Assembly: GCA_020048935.1 (NCBI GenBank)
Contig: JAIFLS010000136.1
Span: forward strand, 1 to 8,362
Direction of reading: 5' to 3'
Length of the DNA stretch: 8,362 nucleotides
From: a bacterium
GTDB taxonomy: Bacteria > Verrucomicrobiota > Kiritimatiellia > UBA8416
Shown here: positions 1-6,274 of the stretch, piece by piece
Position numbering within the stretch: the first letter of the stretch is position 1
How the letters are laid out: each line of letters begins with the position of its first letter
Translations under genes and position numbers: made by a program
The notes under the pieces: generated by a model
Database searches by the model: none
Told to the model about the DNA's origin: nothing
Seen by the model: only the letters and a program-made list of their open reading frames with translations

Positions 1-193
1 TGCCGGGTGTACGGCCAAGCATACGCTTCGCCTCGTCACCGACCGCCAGGACCTTCCGCGTACCTTCCTGTATCGCCACGACGGAAGGCTCGCGTAAAAC
101 AATCCCGCGGTCCTTCACATAGACCAGCGTGTTCGCCGTGCCAAGGTCAATACCGATATCGTTCGAGAATAAACTCGCAAATCTGCTCCACAT
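1..193 (-). CDS. mreB: MreB, rod-shape-determining actin-like protein (5' end only)
   Basis: The first 64 codons of an MreB gene; the rest runs off the left edge. MreB is a bacterial actin that polymerises under the inner membrane and guides cell-wall synthesis in elongating cells. The translation begins MWSRFASLFSNDIGIDLG and continues TANTLVYVKDRGIVLREPSV: the DIGIDLGTANT stretch is the phosphate-1 loop of the actin/Hsp70 ATPase fold, and the short N-terminal segment with W and F residues is typical of the membrane-binding start of MreB. The ATG at 193-191 is chosen because the protein begins where the family normally does; GGGAG lies about 10 nt upstream. It lies 251 bp downstream of the hydrolase gene on the same strand and probably has its own promoter in that gap, though none is convincing. 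It serves as a conserved chromosomal anchor beside the DGR. Confidence 0.95.
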   Translation of the reverse strand, partial: MWSRFASLFSNDIGIDLGTANTLVYVKDRGIVLREPSVVAIQEGTRKVLAVGDEAKRMLGRTPG

Positions 194-334
194 AGCGGAG
201 ACACTCCCATCCCTGATAATTCATATCACCGGAAAAACTAGACCGGTACTTTGCGGATTCCAACGGCCAACGTCAAGCGCATAATACAGGAGAACGCATA
301 AAATTTCGGGGTTATCCGCTTCTTAATCCATTTC

Positions 335-371
335 GGTAAACATATAGTTACCTATTACGTCCCCGTTTACC
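335..371. repeat. Bulged REP-like hairpin between hydrolase and mreB
   Basis: A nested imperfect palindrome. Outer arms GGTAAAC (335-341) and GTTTACC (365-371) pair perfectly; inner arms ATAG (344-347) and CTAT (352-355) enclose a TTAC loop. One side has a 2-nt bulge and the other a 9-nt bulge (356-364, read on the minus strand as GGGGACGTA). Bulged hairpins of this form are typical of REP sequences and of the ends recognised by HUH/Y1 transposases (RAYT, IS200/IS605). No transposase is nearby. It could also act in the mRNA downstream of the hydrolase, but there is no U-tract, so a simple terminator is unlikely. The remainder of the 194-444 gap shows only a weak TTGCC-AAA-GGCAA hairpin (about 397-409) and no gene. 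Confidence 0.45.
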
Positions 372-444
372 ACAGATCAATCGGATTGGATGCTTTGCCT
401 TTGGCAAGGTTCGCGGCGGAACGGTCCAGCATAATCAACTTTTA

Positions 445-2940
445 TTACTCCATTTCCACCCAGTAGAACATGGGGGAAGCAGCCGGTTCGACTGCCGGTA
501 CAGTGAATTCGGTTTGCGGTTCCACCCCCGTAATACCCGTTGCGACGGTATCGTAGCCAAGCTGCGTCAGATCCTGACGCCGGTTGATGCGATAGGTGCG
601 GTCGGCGCGTCCATTCCACACGATTTTTAGCAAGCTTCCCTCTGCCGATTCGGCGCGAACGACCTTGAAGCACGACTCCGAATCGGTGGGCAGTGTTCCA
701 GCCAGCAGTTCCAGCCTGTCCGTCACACCGTCACCATCCGTATCCACTTGCATGGGATTGGTTCCGTAGGTACTGGCTTCCTCGCCATCAGACAGGCCAT
801 CCCCATCGGTGTCCCAATATAGAGGATCTGTGCCTAACGGTAACTCCTGTTCCGTCGTCAGTCCGTCCTCGTCAGGATCGGTGCTGACCTCGATACGTAA
901 TGAATCGATTTCAAGCACGGCATTCGCTTCGCCGCGACTGACCAGCTTCAGGGTCAGCGTATTCGTCTGCCCCGCCCATGCGGCCAGCGAGACCACCACG
1001 TCCACCGCGCCTGTCTGCATGCCAGACACATCCGGGCCAGTATAGAGCGGCAGATTATCATCGCCCCACGAAACCACCAGGAAGTCGCCATCACCCGGCG
1101 TTGCAAACCGATAGCGGAATCTGAGCAGTTGCGCACCGACCGGCAGAGCGACCGTCTGGTAGATGCCAGCGTTGTCCTGTTCGACAACCCGGTAAACGCC
1201 AGCCGTTAGGCTGACATCGCCGAAGTAATCAAACGGGGCGGGATCGAAGTCCGTTGCGTCCAATGGCGTGGCATCTCCTGCCAGCGACATGACCGCGTCG
1301 ACACTCATGCCATGAAAACCATTTTCCATGAACGGGGAATAATAGAAACCGTTTTGCATAGAGTTATACCAAGCCGTATTGCGGTACCAATCATGCACAT
1401 AGGAATGCGCGGCGGCCAGCCAGAACGGACTGTCCGGCACTTCGTACATGTACCCGTTTGGCGGTTGGGTCATATTGAGAACCGTCGGGCTGGCCAGCCC
1501 TCCAAGCCCCCGATAGGAAAAATACCGTTCCATGCGGGTGATCCCAGGGCGATCCGTAAAGAATACTTTATCGGACACTCCCTGAAGCGGGGTATCCAGC
1601 ATCGTGACCTGCGTGACGGCGATGCCGGCAATCCGCAATTGACGGGCGCACTCGCCCATCACAAAACCGCCCGCGCTGTGCCCGATCAGATGAATCGGTG
1701 CATTCGGATCAATATTGCCGGCTGTAATTTCTTTCTGGACCCAAGCGCATAGCACCACGCCTTGGGCAATGGCATTGTGCCGAATGAGCCACACATCCCC
1801 CAAGAGGGATGACGTCAGAACCTGTCCTGGCAGCGTCAGTCCGAATCTGCCCAGCTCCATGAAGTCGAGCCACCACGGCCCGCTGAGTGTAGGTTGTTCA
1901 ATTTGCACCGGATCCGCCCAGTCCTGCCAATCGAGAATACAGATATTGGGGATGTCTTTCGGTTCGAGATAGAGGCGCGCAAAAATGGCATTGCTCAACT
2001 GTTTGAGCCATTCGTCTGATCCGGAACCGTTCAGTCCGTGTGTCAACACGATAAGTCCGGTAGACTTCCTGTCTGATTGGAATTCGAACGTGGCACCAGT
2101 GGAATCCATGATTTTGCCGTTTGTCGGATCACTGGCAAGGATGCGCTGGACGGGCTCGTTCACCACCGTCGGTTTATTGAACACCACGCGCATCGCGGCG
2201 GAAGCGCGCCGCCCCTGTCCATCGGTAGCGGTGATCTTCAAAATACGAGTGCCTTCCTGCCCGGTTACGCGCCAGTTCAGCAGGCGAAACCCGTTCGCGC
2301 CCGCCAAGGTGACGCCGTCCAACTGCCATTGCCAGGCAATCGGCCCGTATGCACCAGCCACTTCCGCCAGCGCATTCAGATCCCAAGCGCCCGGACCAGC
2401 AGAAGTTACCATCGGGGAATCCAGCCTTGCGGTCAGTGATTTGGCAATCGTGATCTCATAGGGCGGTGCGACGACATATCCTGTAGGCCGACGGTAGCCC
2501 GCCCGCACTTTCACCGTCGTCGGCACTGACGGCGTCCCCGCCGTGAACTGTCCGGCCCCTACGACCGTACCGGCTGGCGCGTCACCCTCGATCCACCACT
2601 CGCACAATGCGCCGACTTCCGCGAAGGTGCCATCATCGCTGTAGGACCAGCATTCGAGAGGCAGCGTGGCCCCCGGCGCACATTCGGACGGACCGCCGAT
2701 CGCCAGCGTCAGTACCCGCCCGCTACGCGTATCGAACGCGAAAAGCCCCGAAAGACTCGACTCCTGCGCCCCCATAGCGCCCCGCGTATCGAAGGCAAAG
2801 ACTTCCGACCCCGAGGCGTTTCCCAAAGCCGTCCGCGTATCGAACAGGAATATATCGGAATCGCCGACAACCGTCGCGGCGGAGACGCTTGATGCCGACG
2901 CCCACAGCAGGAACAATCCGCTAGCCAGTTTCTTAATCAA
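445..2940 (-). CDS. Large secreted alpha/beta-hydrolase (lipase-like) with FxFDTR repeats, Ig-like and TSP3-like calcium-binding repeats
   Basis: An 831-residue predicted exported protein, named by domains only. Residues 1-21 (MIKKLASGLFLLWASASSVSA) form a signal peptide. Three near-identical motifs, FLFDTR at 31-36 and FAFDTR at 48-53 and 67-72, follow. Residues about 165-252 look like a PKD/Ig-like beta domain. The hydrolase domain spans about 290-550: oxyanion-loop THGLNGSG near 300, nucleophile elbow GHSAGG at 420-425 (Ser422), acid candidate Asp449 in MLDTPL, and His candidates at 512, 516 or 543. A jelly-roll-like region (about 570-685) is followed by three DxDxDG calcium-binding TSP3-type repeats (about 688-746) and a C-terminal beta domain of about 75 residues. 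The substrate cannot be predicted; an extracellular esterase or lipase is reasonable. The TTG start is chosen because it directly begins the signal peptide and AAGGGGG lies 5 nt upstream. The frame stays open upstream through the TR to 3192, but that part looks non-coding. It is downstream of the DGR on the same strand; co-transcription is possible. Confidence 0.85.
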   Translation of the reverse strand: MIKKLASGLFLLWASASSVSAATVVGDSDIFLFDTRTALGNASGSEVFAFDTRGAMGAQESSLSGLFAFDTRSGRVLTLAIGGPSECAPGATLPLECWSYSDDGTFAEVGALCEWWIEGDAPAGTVVGAGQFTAGTPSVPTTVKVRAGYRRPTGYVVAPPYEITIAKSLTARLDSPMVTSAGPGAWDLNALAEVAGAYGPIAWQWQLDGVTLAGANGFRLLNWRVTGQEGTRILKITATDGQGRRASAAMRVVFNKPTVVNEPVQRILASDPTNGKIMDSTGATFEFQSDRKSTGLIVLTHGLNGSGSDEWLKQLSNAIFARLYLEPKDIPNICILDWQDWADPVQIEQPTLSGPWWLDFMELGRFGLTLPGQVLTSSLLGDVWLIRHNAIAQGVVLCAWVQKEITAGNIDPNAPIHLIGHSAGGFVMGECARQLRIAGIAVTQVTMLDTPLQGVSDKVFFTDRPGITRMERYFSYRGLGGLASPTVLNMTQPPNGYMYEVPDSPFWLAAAHSYVHDWYRNTAWYNSMQNGFYYSPFMENGFHGMSVDAVMSLAGDATPLDATDFDPAPFDYFGDVSLTAGVYRVVEQDNAGIYQTVALPVGAQLLRFRYRFATPGDGDFLVVSWGDDNLPLYTGPDVSGMQTGAVDVVVSLAAWAGQTNTLTLKLVSRGEANAVLEIDSLRIEVSTDPDEDGLTTEQELPLGTDPLYWDTDGDGLSDGEEASTYGTNPMQVDTDGDGVTDRLELLAGTLPTDSESCFKVVRAESAEGSLLKIVWNGRADRTYRINRRQDLTQLGYDTVATGITGVEPQTEFTVPAVEPAASPMFYWVEME

Positions 2941-2945
2941 CGCAT

Positions 2946-2952
2946 CCCCCTT
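2946..2952 (-). promoter_or_regulatory. Strong Shine-Dalgarno fixing a TTG start of the hydrolase
   Basis: AAGGGGG on the minus strand ends 5 nt before the TTG at 2940-2938. This position, together with the signal peptide that follows immediately, decides the start codon. The ATG seen inside the spacer (GGATGCG) is in another frame. Confidence 0.7.
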
Positions 2953-2958
2953 CGGACT

Positions 2959-3022
2959 GCGGCAGTTCACTGCCGCCTTGAAAATTGGTTCACGGGGCTT
3001 TCGGCTCTCGCCTACCGGCCCC
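2959..3022 (-). other. Paired hairpins in the TR-hydrolase intergenic RNA
   Basis: Two palindromes fall in the 216-bp gene-free stretch 2941-3156. One is GCGGCAGT (2959-2966) with ACTGCCGC (2969-2976), forming a 7-bp stem with a TGAA-like tetraloop when transcribed. The other has GGGGC (2994-2998) and CGG (3002-3004) pairing with CCG (3015-3017) and GCCCC (3018-3022). A third small stem, ATCG-CTT-CGAT (3146-3156), touches the end of the TR. No U-tract follows the stems, so these are not standard terminators. They may form the 5' leader of the hydrolase mRNA or the 3' part of the TR-containing RNA, as flanking RNA next to TR is needed for cDNA priming in characterised DGRs. No promoter is obvious here. 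Confidence 0.4.
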
Positions 3023-3156
3023 ATTCCCCGTTCCGTCTTCGTTCTACAGACACCAAGATCCGCAGAACAGGTTCGACTGGTGGGCTTCGAGAGGTCACCG
3101 GCTGCGTCCGTGAACGCCGCCGCTCCGCCTCTTCTCACGATCCTCATCGCTTCGAT

Positions 3157-3273
3157 CCCCCTCACACAACGCAAACCGTTGTTGTTGTTCACATTGCCCG
3201 GCCCGTTGTTGTTCCGGTAGGCGCACCGCAGGTTGTTCGTGTCATTGTTCCACGAACCGCCGCGCAGGACGCG
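3157..3273 (-). repeat. DGR template repeat (TR)
   Basis: This is the donor copy of the DGR. It aligns without gaps to VR (4772-4888, offset 1615) over 117 bp: 100 identical and 17 different. Every difference is a T on the plus strand of TR, an A on the transcribed minus strand; of 28 such adenines 17 are changed, while all 89 other bases match. In the VR frame the TR reads RVLRGGSWNNDTNNLRCAYR, followed by NNNGPGNVNNNNGLRCVRG, with 12 Asn codons (10 AAC, 2 AAT). AAC-rich templates are the DGR hallmark, as each can be rewritten to 15 amino acids without creating a stop. Alignment ends at the left at 3156 (T against G in VR) and at the right at 3274-3275. TR overlaps the last 28 codons of the RT gene. 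Confidence 0.97.
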
Positions 3274-4346
3274 TCCGCTTTTCCTGTCGAACCCAGAACC
3301 ATCCCGATCTTTTGCCGCAATCCGTCTACCAGTGCTCTCGAATCCGCCTGCATGGCGTGCCCTCGCCAGCTCTGCCAGCGCTGCTCAAGCGTTTCCGCCG
3401 ACACCGCGCCGTCGGCGCATTGCCTCGCCGTCCAAACCAGACGCCGACACGCCGCCCTAGCATTCGGCGCGACCAGCCTGCGCCGGTCCGGCCAGATTCG
3501 CTGCCCCAGAAATGTCAAGCCATCCTGCGTGCGATAGGTGCGCGACTTGCGCTCGTTCAATCGCAGACGCACCCCGCACAGACGCGCCTGGATCGCCAGC
3601 CGCCATTCCGCCAGTTGCGCCCGGTCATCACCGAAAAGCACAAAATCATCCACATAACGGACGTAGCCCGGACAACGCAGCTCCTGCTTTACCCAGTGGT
3701 CAAACGCGCAAAGGTAAACGCCGCCAAACCACTGGCTGGTCAGATTCCCGATCGGCAGGCCGACACGCGCTGCGCCGGCAATGGCTAGATCATCGCCCGG
3801 AAACACGGTGCAAACCGGCTCCTGCGGATTGCTCGCATCAATGATCGTGTCCAGCAGCCACAGCGTATCGCGGCACGTGATCGTCCGCCGCACCGCCGTT
3901 TTCAGCACGCCGTGATCTATGCTCGGGAAATACTTACGGATATCGCATTTCAGGGCATAGGGATAACGCCGTGCAAAGTACTGGCAACGCCGGATCGCCG
4001 CATGCGTGCCCTTGCCTTCGCGGTTGGAATACAGATCATCAATCATCTTGCGTTCGAGCAGAGGCATCACCACCCTGCACACCGCATGATGCACAACGCG
4101 GTCGCGAAACGGGGCGGCACTGATCATCCGAGTCTTCGGACGATGAATCATATGCGTCCGATAAGGACCGGGCTTGTAGCTTTTTTCAGACAACTCGCCG
4201 CGCAATGCCAGCAGCTCGCCCTCCAGATGGGTGTTGAAACGACCCACCACATCGTTGAAACGCTTCGCCCGGCTTGCCAGATGCGCGGCGGCCAACAGAT
4301 TCTCGAACGTGCGGATTTGCTCGAACAAATGGTTGTGCGTTTCCAT
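3189..4346 (-). CDS. DGR reverse transcriptase
   Basis: A 385-residue group II-intron-like reverse transcriptase of the DGR class, which with Avd copies TR RNA into cDNA with errors at adenines. Visible motifs: RT1/RT2 region around RTHMIHRPKTRMISAAPFRD (63-82); motif 3 KCDIRKYFPSIDH with catalytic Asp135; motif 4 LPIGNLTSQ (197-205), whose SQ ending is characteristic of DGR RTs in place of the QGxP of retroviral and intron enzymes; motif 5 YVRYVDDFVLF with the YVDD box (231-234); then GLTFLGQRIW (276-285) near motif 7. No maturase or endonuclease domain follows, and length is normal for the class. ATG at 4346 directly follows the avd stop (TAG-ATG), with AGGAAG about 11 nt upstream inside avd, suggesting translational coupling. 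Oddity: the last 28 residues, including CAAVRGTMTRTTCGAPTGTT, are encoded by TR in a different frame from VR, and the stop TGA lies inside TR. This tail is probably not part of the folded enzyme core. Confidence 0.96.
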   Translation of the reverse strand: METHNHLFEQIRTFENLLAAAHLASRAKRFNDVVGRFNTHLEGELLALRGELSEKSYKPGPYRTHMIHRPKTRMISAAPFRDRVVHHAVCRVVMPLLERKMIDDLYSNREGKGTHAAIRRCQYFARRYPYALKCDIRKYFPSIDHGVLKTAVRRTITCRDTLWLLDTIIDASNPQEPVCTVFPGDDLAIAGAARVGLPIGNLTSQWFGGVYLCAFDHWVKQELRCPGYVRYVDDFVLFGDDRAQLAEWRLAIQARLCGVRLRLNERKSRTYRTQDGLTFLGQRIWPDRRRLVAPNARAACRRLVWTARQCADGAVSAETLEQRWQSWRGHAMQADSRALVDGLRQKIGMVLGSTGKADASCAAVRGTMTRTTCGAPTGTTTGRAM

Positions 4347-4709
4347 CTACGTTTTCACTTCCTGCCGTTCCGTGCTGCTGGCGTGCTTCAGCCAGCCGCC
4401 GATCATGCGTCCGATCTCGTTCAGTTTTTCGGCAATCGTCCCGTAGCGCTGCGTGTTGAACAATTTCAAATCGTGCGTCAGCCGCACCAGATGCCGGACA
4501 ATCTCGATCTCCAGATTGGCCTCGGCCAGATGCTGGCGTTTGTCACGACTGAAATACGCCCGCACACAGCACTCCTGTATATCCAGCAACTTCACTTCGA
4601 TCCGATCCCCCAGCACGAATTTCTGGTCACGCGGGAACTTTGCCAGCACTGGCACGATGTACACCATCAGATCGTGCAAGCGCGTCAATACATTATCGGA
4701 TTCTGCCAT
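4347..4709 (-). CDS. avd: Avd, DGR accessory variability determinant (four-helix bundle)
   Basis: A 120-residue, mostly helical, charged protein in the position and size range of Avd. In the Bordetella phage system Avd is a pentameric four-helix-bundle protein that binds RT and TR RNA and is needed for mutagenic retrohoming. The sequence shows the pattern of that family: an N-terminal helix around NVLTRLHDLMVYIVPVLAKF, then FPRDQKFVLGDRIEVKLLDI, a long helical stretch with NLEIEIVRHLVRLTHDLKLF, and C-terminal YGTIAEKLNEIGRMIGGWLK. Basic residues are plentiful, in keeping with nucleic acid binding. It begins 56 bp after the target gene stop and ends directly against the RT start, so the order target-avd-RT-TR forms one unit. 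No strong Shine-Dalgarno precedes the ATG at 4709 (GAGCGAG is the best candidate), so translation may depend on the upstream gene. Confidence 0.93.
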   Translation of the reverse strand: MAESDNVLTRLHDLMVYIVPVLAKFPRDQKFVLGDRIEVKLLDIQECCVRAYFSRDKRQHLAEANLEIEIVRHLVRLTHDLKLFNTQRYGTIAEKLNEIGRMIGGWLKHASSTERQEVKT

Positions 4710-4765
4710 GCCAATGCTCGCTCAGCCAACCGCCACAAAAGAGTAAGAGATTAAAAGAGAAAAGA

Positions 4766-5956
4766 TTAAAGCCCCCTCACACAACGCAAACCGCTGCCGT
4801 TGCTCACATTGCCCGGCCCGACGCTGACCCGGAAGGCGCACCGCAGGTAGCCCGCGTCATCGAGCCACGAACCGCCGCGCAGGACGCGCGCAGAACCTGT
4901 ATCCGGGCCTTTAGGATTGTCTCCAGCCGACGGCCAGCCATAGTACGTGCCGTCGTGCCAGTCCCAGCACCATTCCCATACATTACCCGCCATGTCGTAC
5001 AGTCCGTAGCCATTGCCACGATCCGGTCCGGCAGGCGTCTGCGTGCCGTTATAATAGCCACAGGGGGTTGTGCTATTGTCCCACGGATCGCCGCTTCCCG
5101 AATAATTCGCATCGCTGCCGGTGATCTCGTCGCCCCACGGGTACCGCTGGCCGGAAAGCCCGCCCCGCGCGGCCTTCTCCCATTCGGCCTCCGTCGGCAG
5201 GCGATAGCCGTTGGCATCCCATTTGACAGAGGCATTCGAGACATCCACATTCCCGCTGCGGTAAACCGTGGTCTGCGCTGCGTCCGTGTAATACACTGGT
5301 GTCAATCCTTCGCGCTCGCTGCGGGCATTGCACCATTTGACCGCATCGTACCAGGTGAAACTATGCACGGGATGATCGGCACCGTTTCCGCCCCCGCCGC
5401 CGATGGAATACCCATGCGAAGCGCTCCATGCCGTGTTATCCGCCCAGAGACCATACGAGACTTCATACTTGTCCATGAAGAAAGCCGCCACCTCCACCGT
5501 ATGCACAGGGCGCTCGTTTTGATCGCCCTCGCCGGGATTGGTACCCATCAGGAACGGACCGGCGGGAATATAAGCCATGTTGAAGGGCGGCACCGGCGTG
5601 ACGCCGTCGTTGGAGACAATACGAATCTTGCCCTTGTCCACATACTGGCCGTTCCAGTCCAGGCCAGCATTCCAAACAATGTGCCGGTTGGTCCCCACTG
5701 CCACGCCGCTGCCGACATTCCCCGAAAGACTGATGGCCGGGATGCGATAGGTCAGCCCCGCATCCCCCGAGATCAGCACCTGCACGGTCTGGGAATGCCC
5801 ATCGGCATCGCTGACATCATAATAGATATCCACCAGCTTCGTGCCCGCCCGCTGCGACGCCCGCACATTGGACACCACCGGCGTCGCCGCGACCGCCGCC
5901 CCGCACAACCACAGCACCGCCACCCCGACCCCCGCCATAGCGAATCGTTTCATCAT
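4766..5956 (-). CDS. DGR target: secreted FGE-sulfatase/C-type-lectin-fold protein with C-terminal variable region
   Basis: A 396-residue exported protein diversified by the DGR. Residues 1-24 form a signal peptide ending AAVAA; the Cys in its core does not fit a lipobox. Residues 25-120 are a beta-rich domain with VSNVRASQRAGTKLVDIYYD that often precedes FGE domains in PVC-type proteins. From about 126 the FGE-sulfatase fold is clear: NMAYIPAGPFLMG, FFMDKYEVSYGLW, GYRLPTEAEWEKAARGG (250-266), YPWGDE, GLYDMAGNVWEWCWDW (318-333) and RVLRGGSW (357-364). VR encodes residues 357-395. Twelve residues differ from TR: 365, 366, 368-370, 375, 377-379, 385, 387 and 388. The catalytic Cys pair of true formylglycine-generating enzymes is not present in the loop after GGSW, so binding rather than catalysis is inferred. 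ATG 5956 (MMKRF) is chosen for the signal peptide and the GGAGTGAGG just upstream; 5953 is equally possible. The longer frame to 6151 is rejected, as it crosses the promoter. Confidence 0.93.
   Translation of the reverse strand: MMKRFAMAGVGVAVLWLCGAAVAATPVVSNVRASQRAGTKLVDIYYDVSDADGHSQTVQVLISGDAGLTYRIPAISLSGNVGSGVAVGTNRHIVWNAGLDWNGQYVDKGKIRIVSNDGVTPVPPFNMAYIPAGPFLMGTNPGEGDQNERPVHTVEVAAFFMDKYEVSYGLWADNTAWSASHGYSIGGGGGNGADHPVHSFTWYDAVKWCNARSEREGLTPVYYTDAAQTTVYRSGNVDVSNASVKWDANGYRLPTEAEWEKAARGGLSGQRYPWGDEITGSDANYSGSGDPWDNSTTPCGYYNGTQTPAGPDRGNGYGLYDMAGNVWEWCWDWHDGTYYGWPSAGDNPKGPDTGSARVLRGGSWLDDAGYLRCAFRVSVGPGNVSNGSGLRCVRGL
4772..4888 (-). repeat. DGR variable repeat (VR) in the 3' end of the target gene
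   Basis: The recipient copy, ending 3 codons from the target stop. It matches TR at all positions that are not adenine in TR and differs at 17 of 28 adenine positions: 11 A-to-G, 5 A-to-T, 1 A-to-C on the coding strand. Translated changes run NN to LD, T to A, NN to GY, Y to F, NNN to VSV and NNNN to SNGS. The invariant 21 bp at its 3' end (4772-4792 on the plus strand) is where the IMH (initiation of mutagenic homology) should lie. Downstream, 4737-4770 has no C on the plus strand (no G on the coding strand). I see no clear cruciform of the kind found next to IMH in the Bordetella phage system. Confidence 0.97.
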
Positions 5957-5999
5957 TGCCTCACTCCGTCCATATACGTTTGACCTCGAAAACACCCCG

Positions 6000-6028
6000 A
6001 TGCTATTCCTCAGCCCTAGCAAAGTCAA
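6000..6028 (-). promoter_or_regulatory. Sigma70-like promoter for the DGR target operon
   Basis: On the minus strand, TTGACT (6028-6023) and TAGCAT (6005-6000) are separated by 17 bp; they match the -35 consensus at 5 of 6 and the -10 at 4 of 6 positions. This would start transcription around 5993 and leave a leader of roughly 35-40 nt before ATG 5956. The assignment is by pattern only. Confidence 0.5.
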
Positions 6029-6050
6029 CAACGACAGCAAAGTCAACAAC
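6018..6050. repeat. 15-bp direct repeat covering the -35 region
   Basis: AGCAAAGTCAACAAC occurs at 6018-6032 and again at 6036-6050, separated by GAC, giving an 18-bp period. On the minus strand each unit carries GTTGTTGACTTTGCT, so the -35-like TTGACT is duplicated. It may be a pair of regulator half-sites or a local duplication. The gene-free stretch 5957-6274 (318 bp) holds this repeat, the promoter and the 29-bp duplication at 6202-6259; nothing else was recognised. Confidence 0.75.
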
Positions 6051-6201
6051 TGGCACACATCCTCGCTGGAATCGCAGGCTTGCTTCCCGAGCCTGAGACT
6101 GCTAGCTTCCGTCAACTGGTAAAAAACAATGATAGAACAACTTTTCGACATTCCATTTGTGGCCGGGCTCGCTCTGCGGGAAAAGCAGATCCAGCAGAAC
6201 T

Positions 6202-6259
6202 ACCGACCCCTGATCGCCGTACACAAGTGGACCGACCCCTGATCGCCGTACACAAGTGG
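6202..6259. repeat. Perfect 29-bp tandem duplication
   Basis: Two identical 29-bp units, 6202-6230 and 6231-6259, abut without spacer. Each begins ACCGACCCCTGATCGCC and ends CACAAGTGG. The origin is unknown: replication slippage, a remnant of an excised mobile unit, or part of a larger dispersed repeat are all possible. It marks the left edge of the eroded accessory segment upstream of the DGR. Confidence 0.9.
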
Positions 6260-6274
6260 AAGGGGGGGAACGAC

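Noticed and set aside
248..276. Promoter for mreB: TTGACG (276-271) with CAAAGT (253-248)
   Set aside because: Spacing is 17 bp but the -10 match is poor, so it is not listed as a feature.
2941..3192. N-terminal extension of the hydrolase to a GTG at 3192 (915 residues, starting VNNNN in TR)
   Set aside because: It would place TR-derived Asn codons and 60 odd residues before a good signal peptide; the TTG at 2940 has a strong SD and begins the signal peptide directly.
3189..4346. Group II intron or retron reverse transcriptase
   Set aside because: There is no maturase or HNH domain and no intron domain V; LPIGNLTSQ, Avd and the TR/VR pair assign it to DGRs.
4766..5956. Active sulfatase-maturating formylglycine-generating enzyme
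   Set aside because: The catalytic cysteine pair is absent from the loop after GGSW and the protein is exported with a variable C-terminus.
4640..5983. 447-residue plus-strand ORF antisense to the target
   Set aside because: It is a GC-rich shadow of a gene with clear FGE-domain motifs and has no recognisable fold of its own.
5957..6151. Extension of the DGR target to 6151
   Set aside because: It crosses the promoter and tandem repeat, encodes low-complexity LLTLLSLLTLLG from that repeat, and puts the signal peptide at residue 66.
6202..6259. CRISPR array
   Set aside because: Only two units are present, they abut without spacers, and no cas gene is near.
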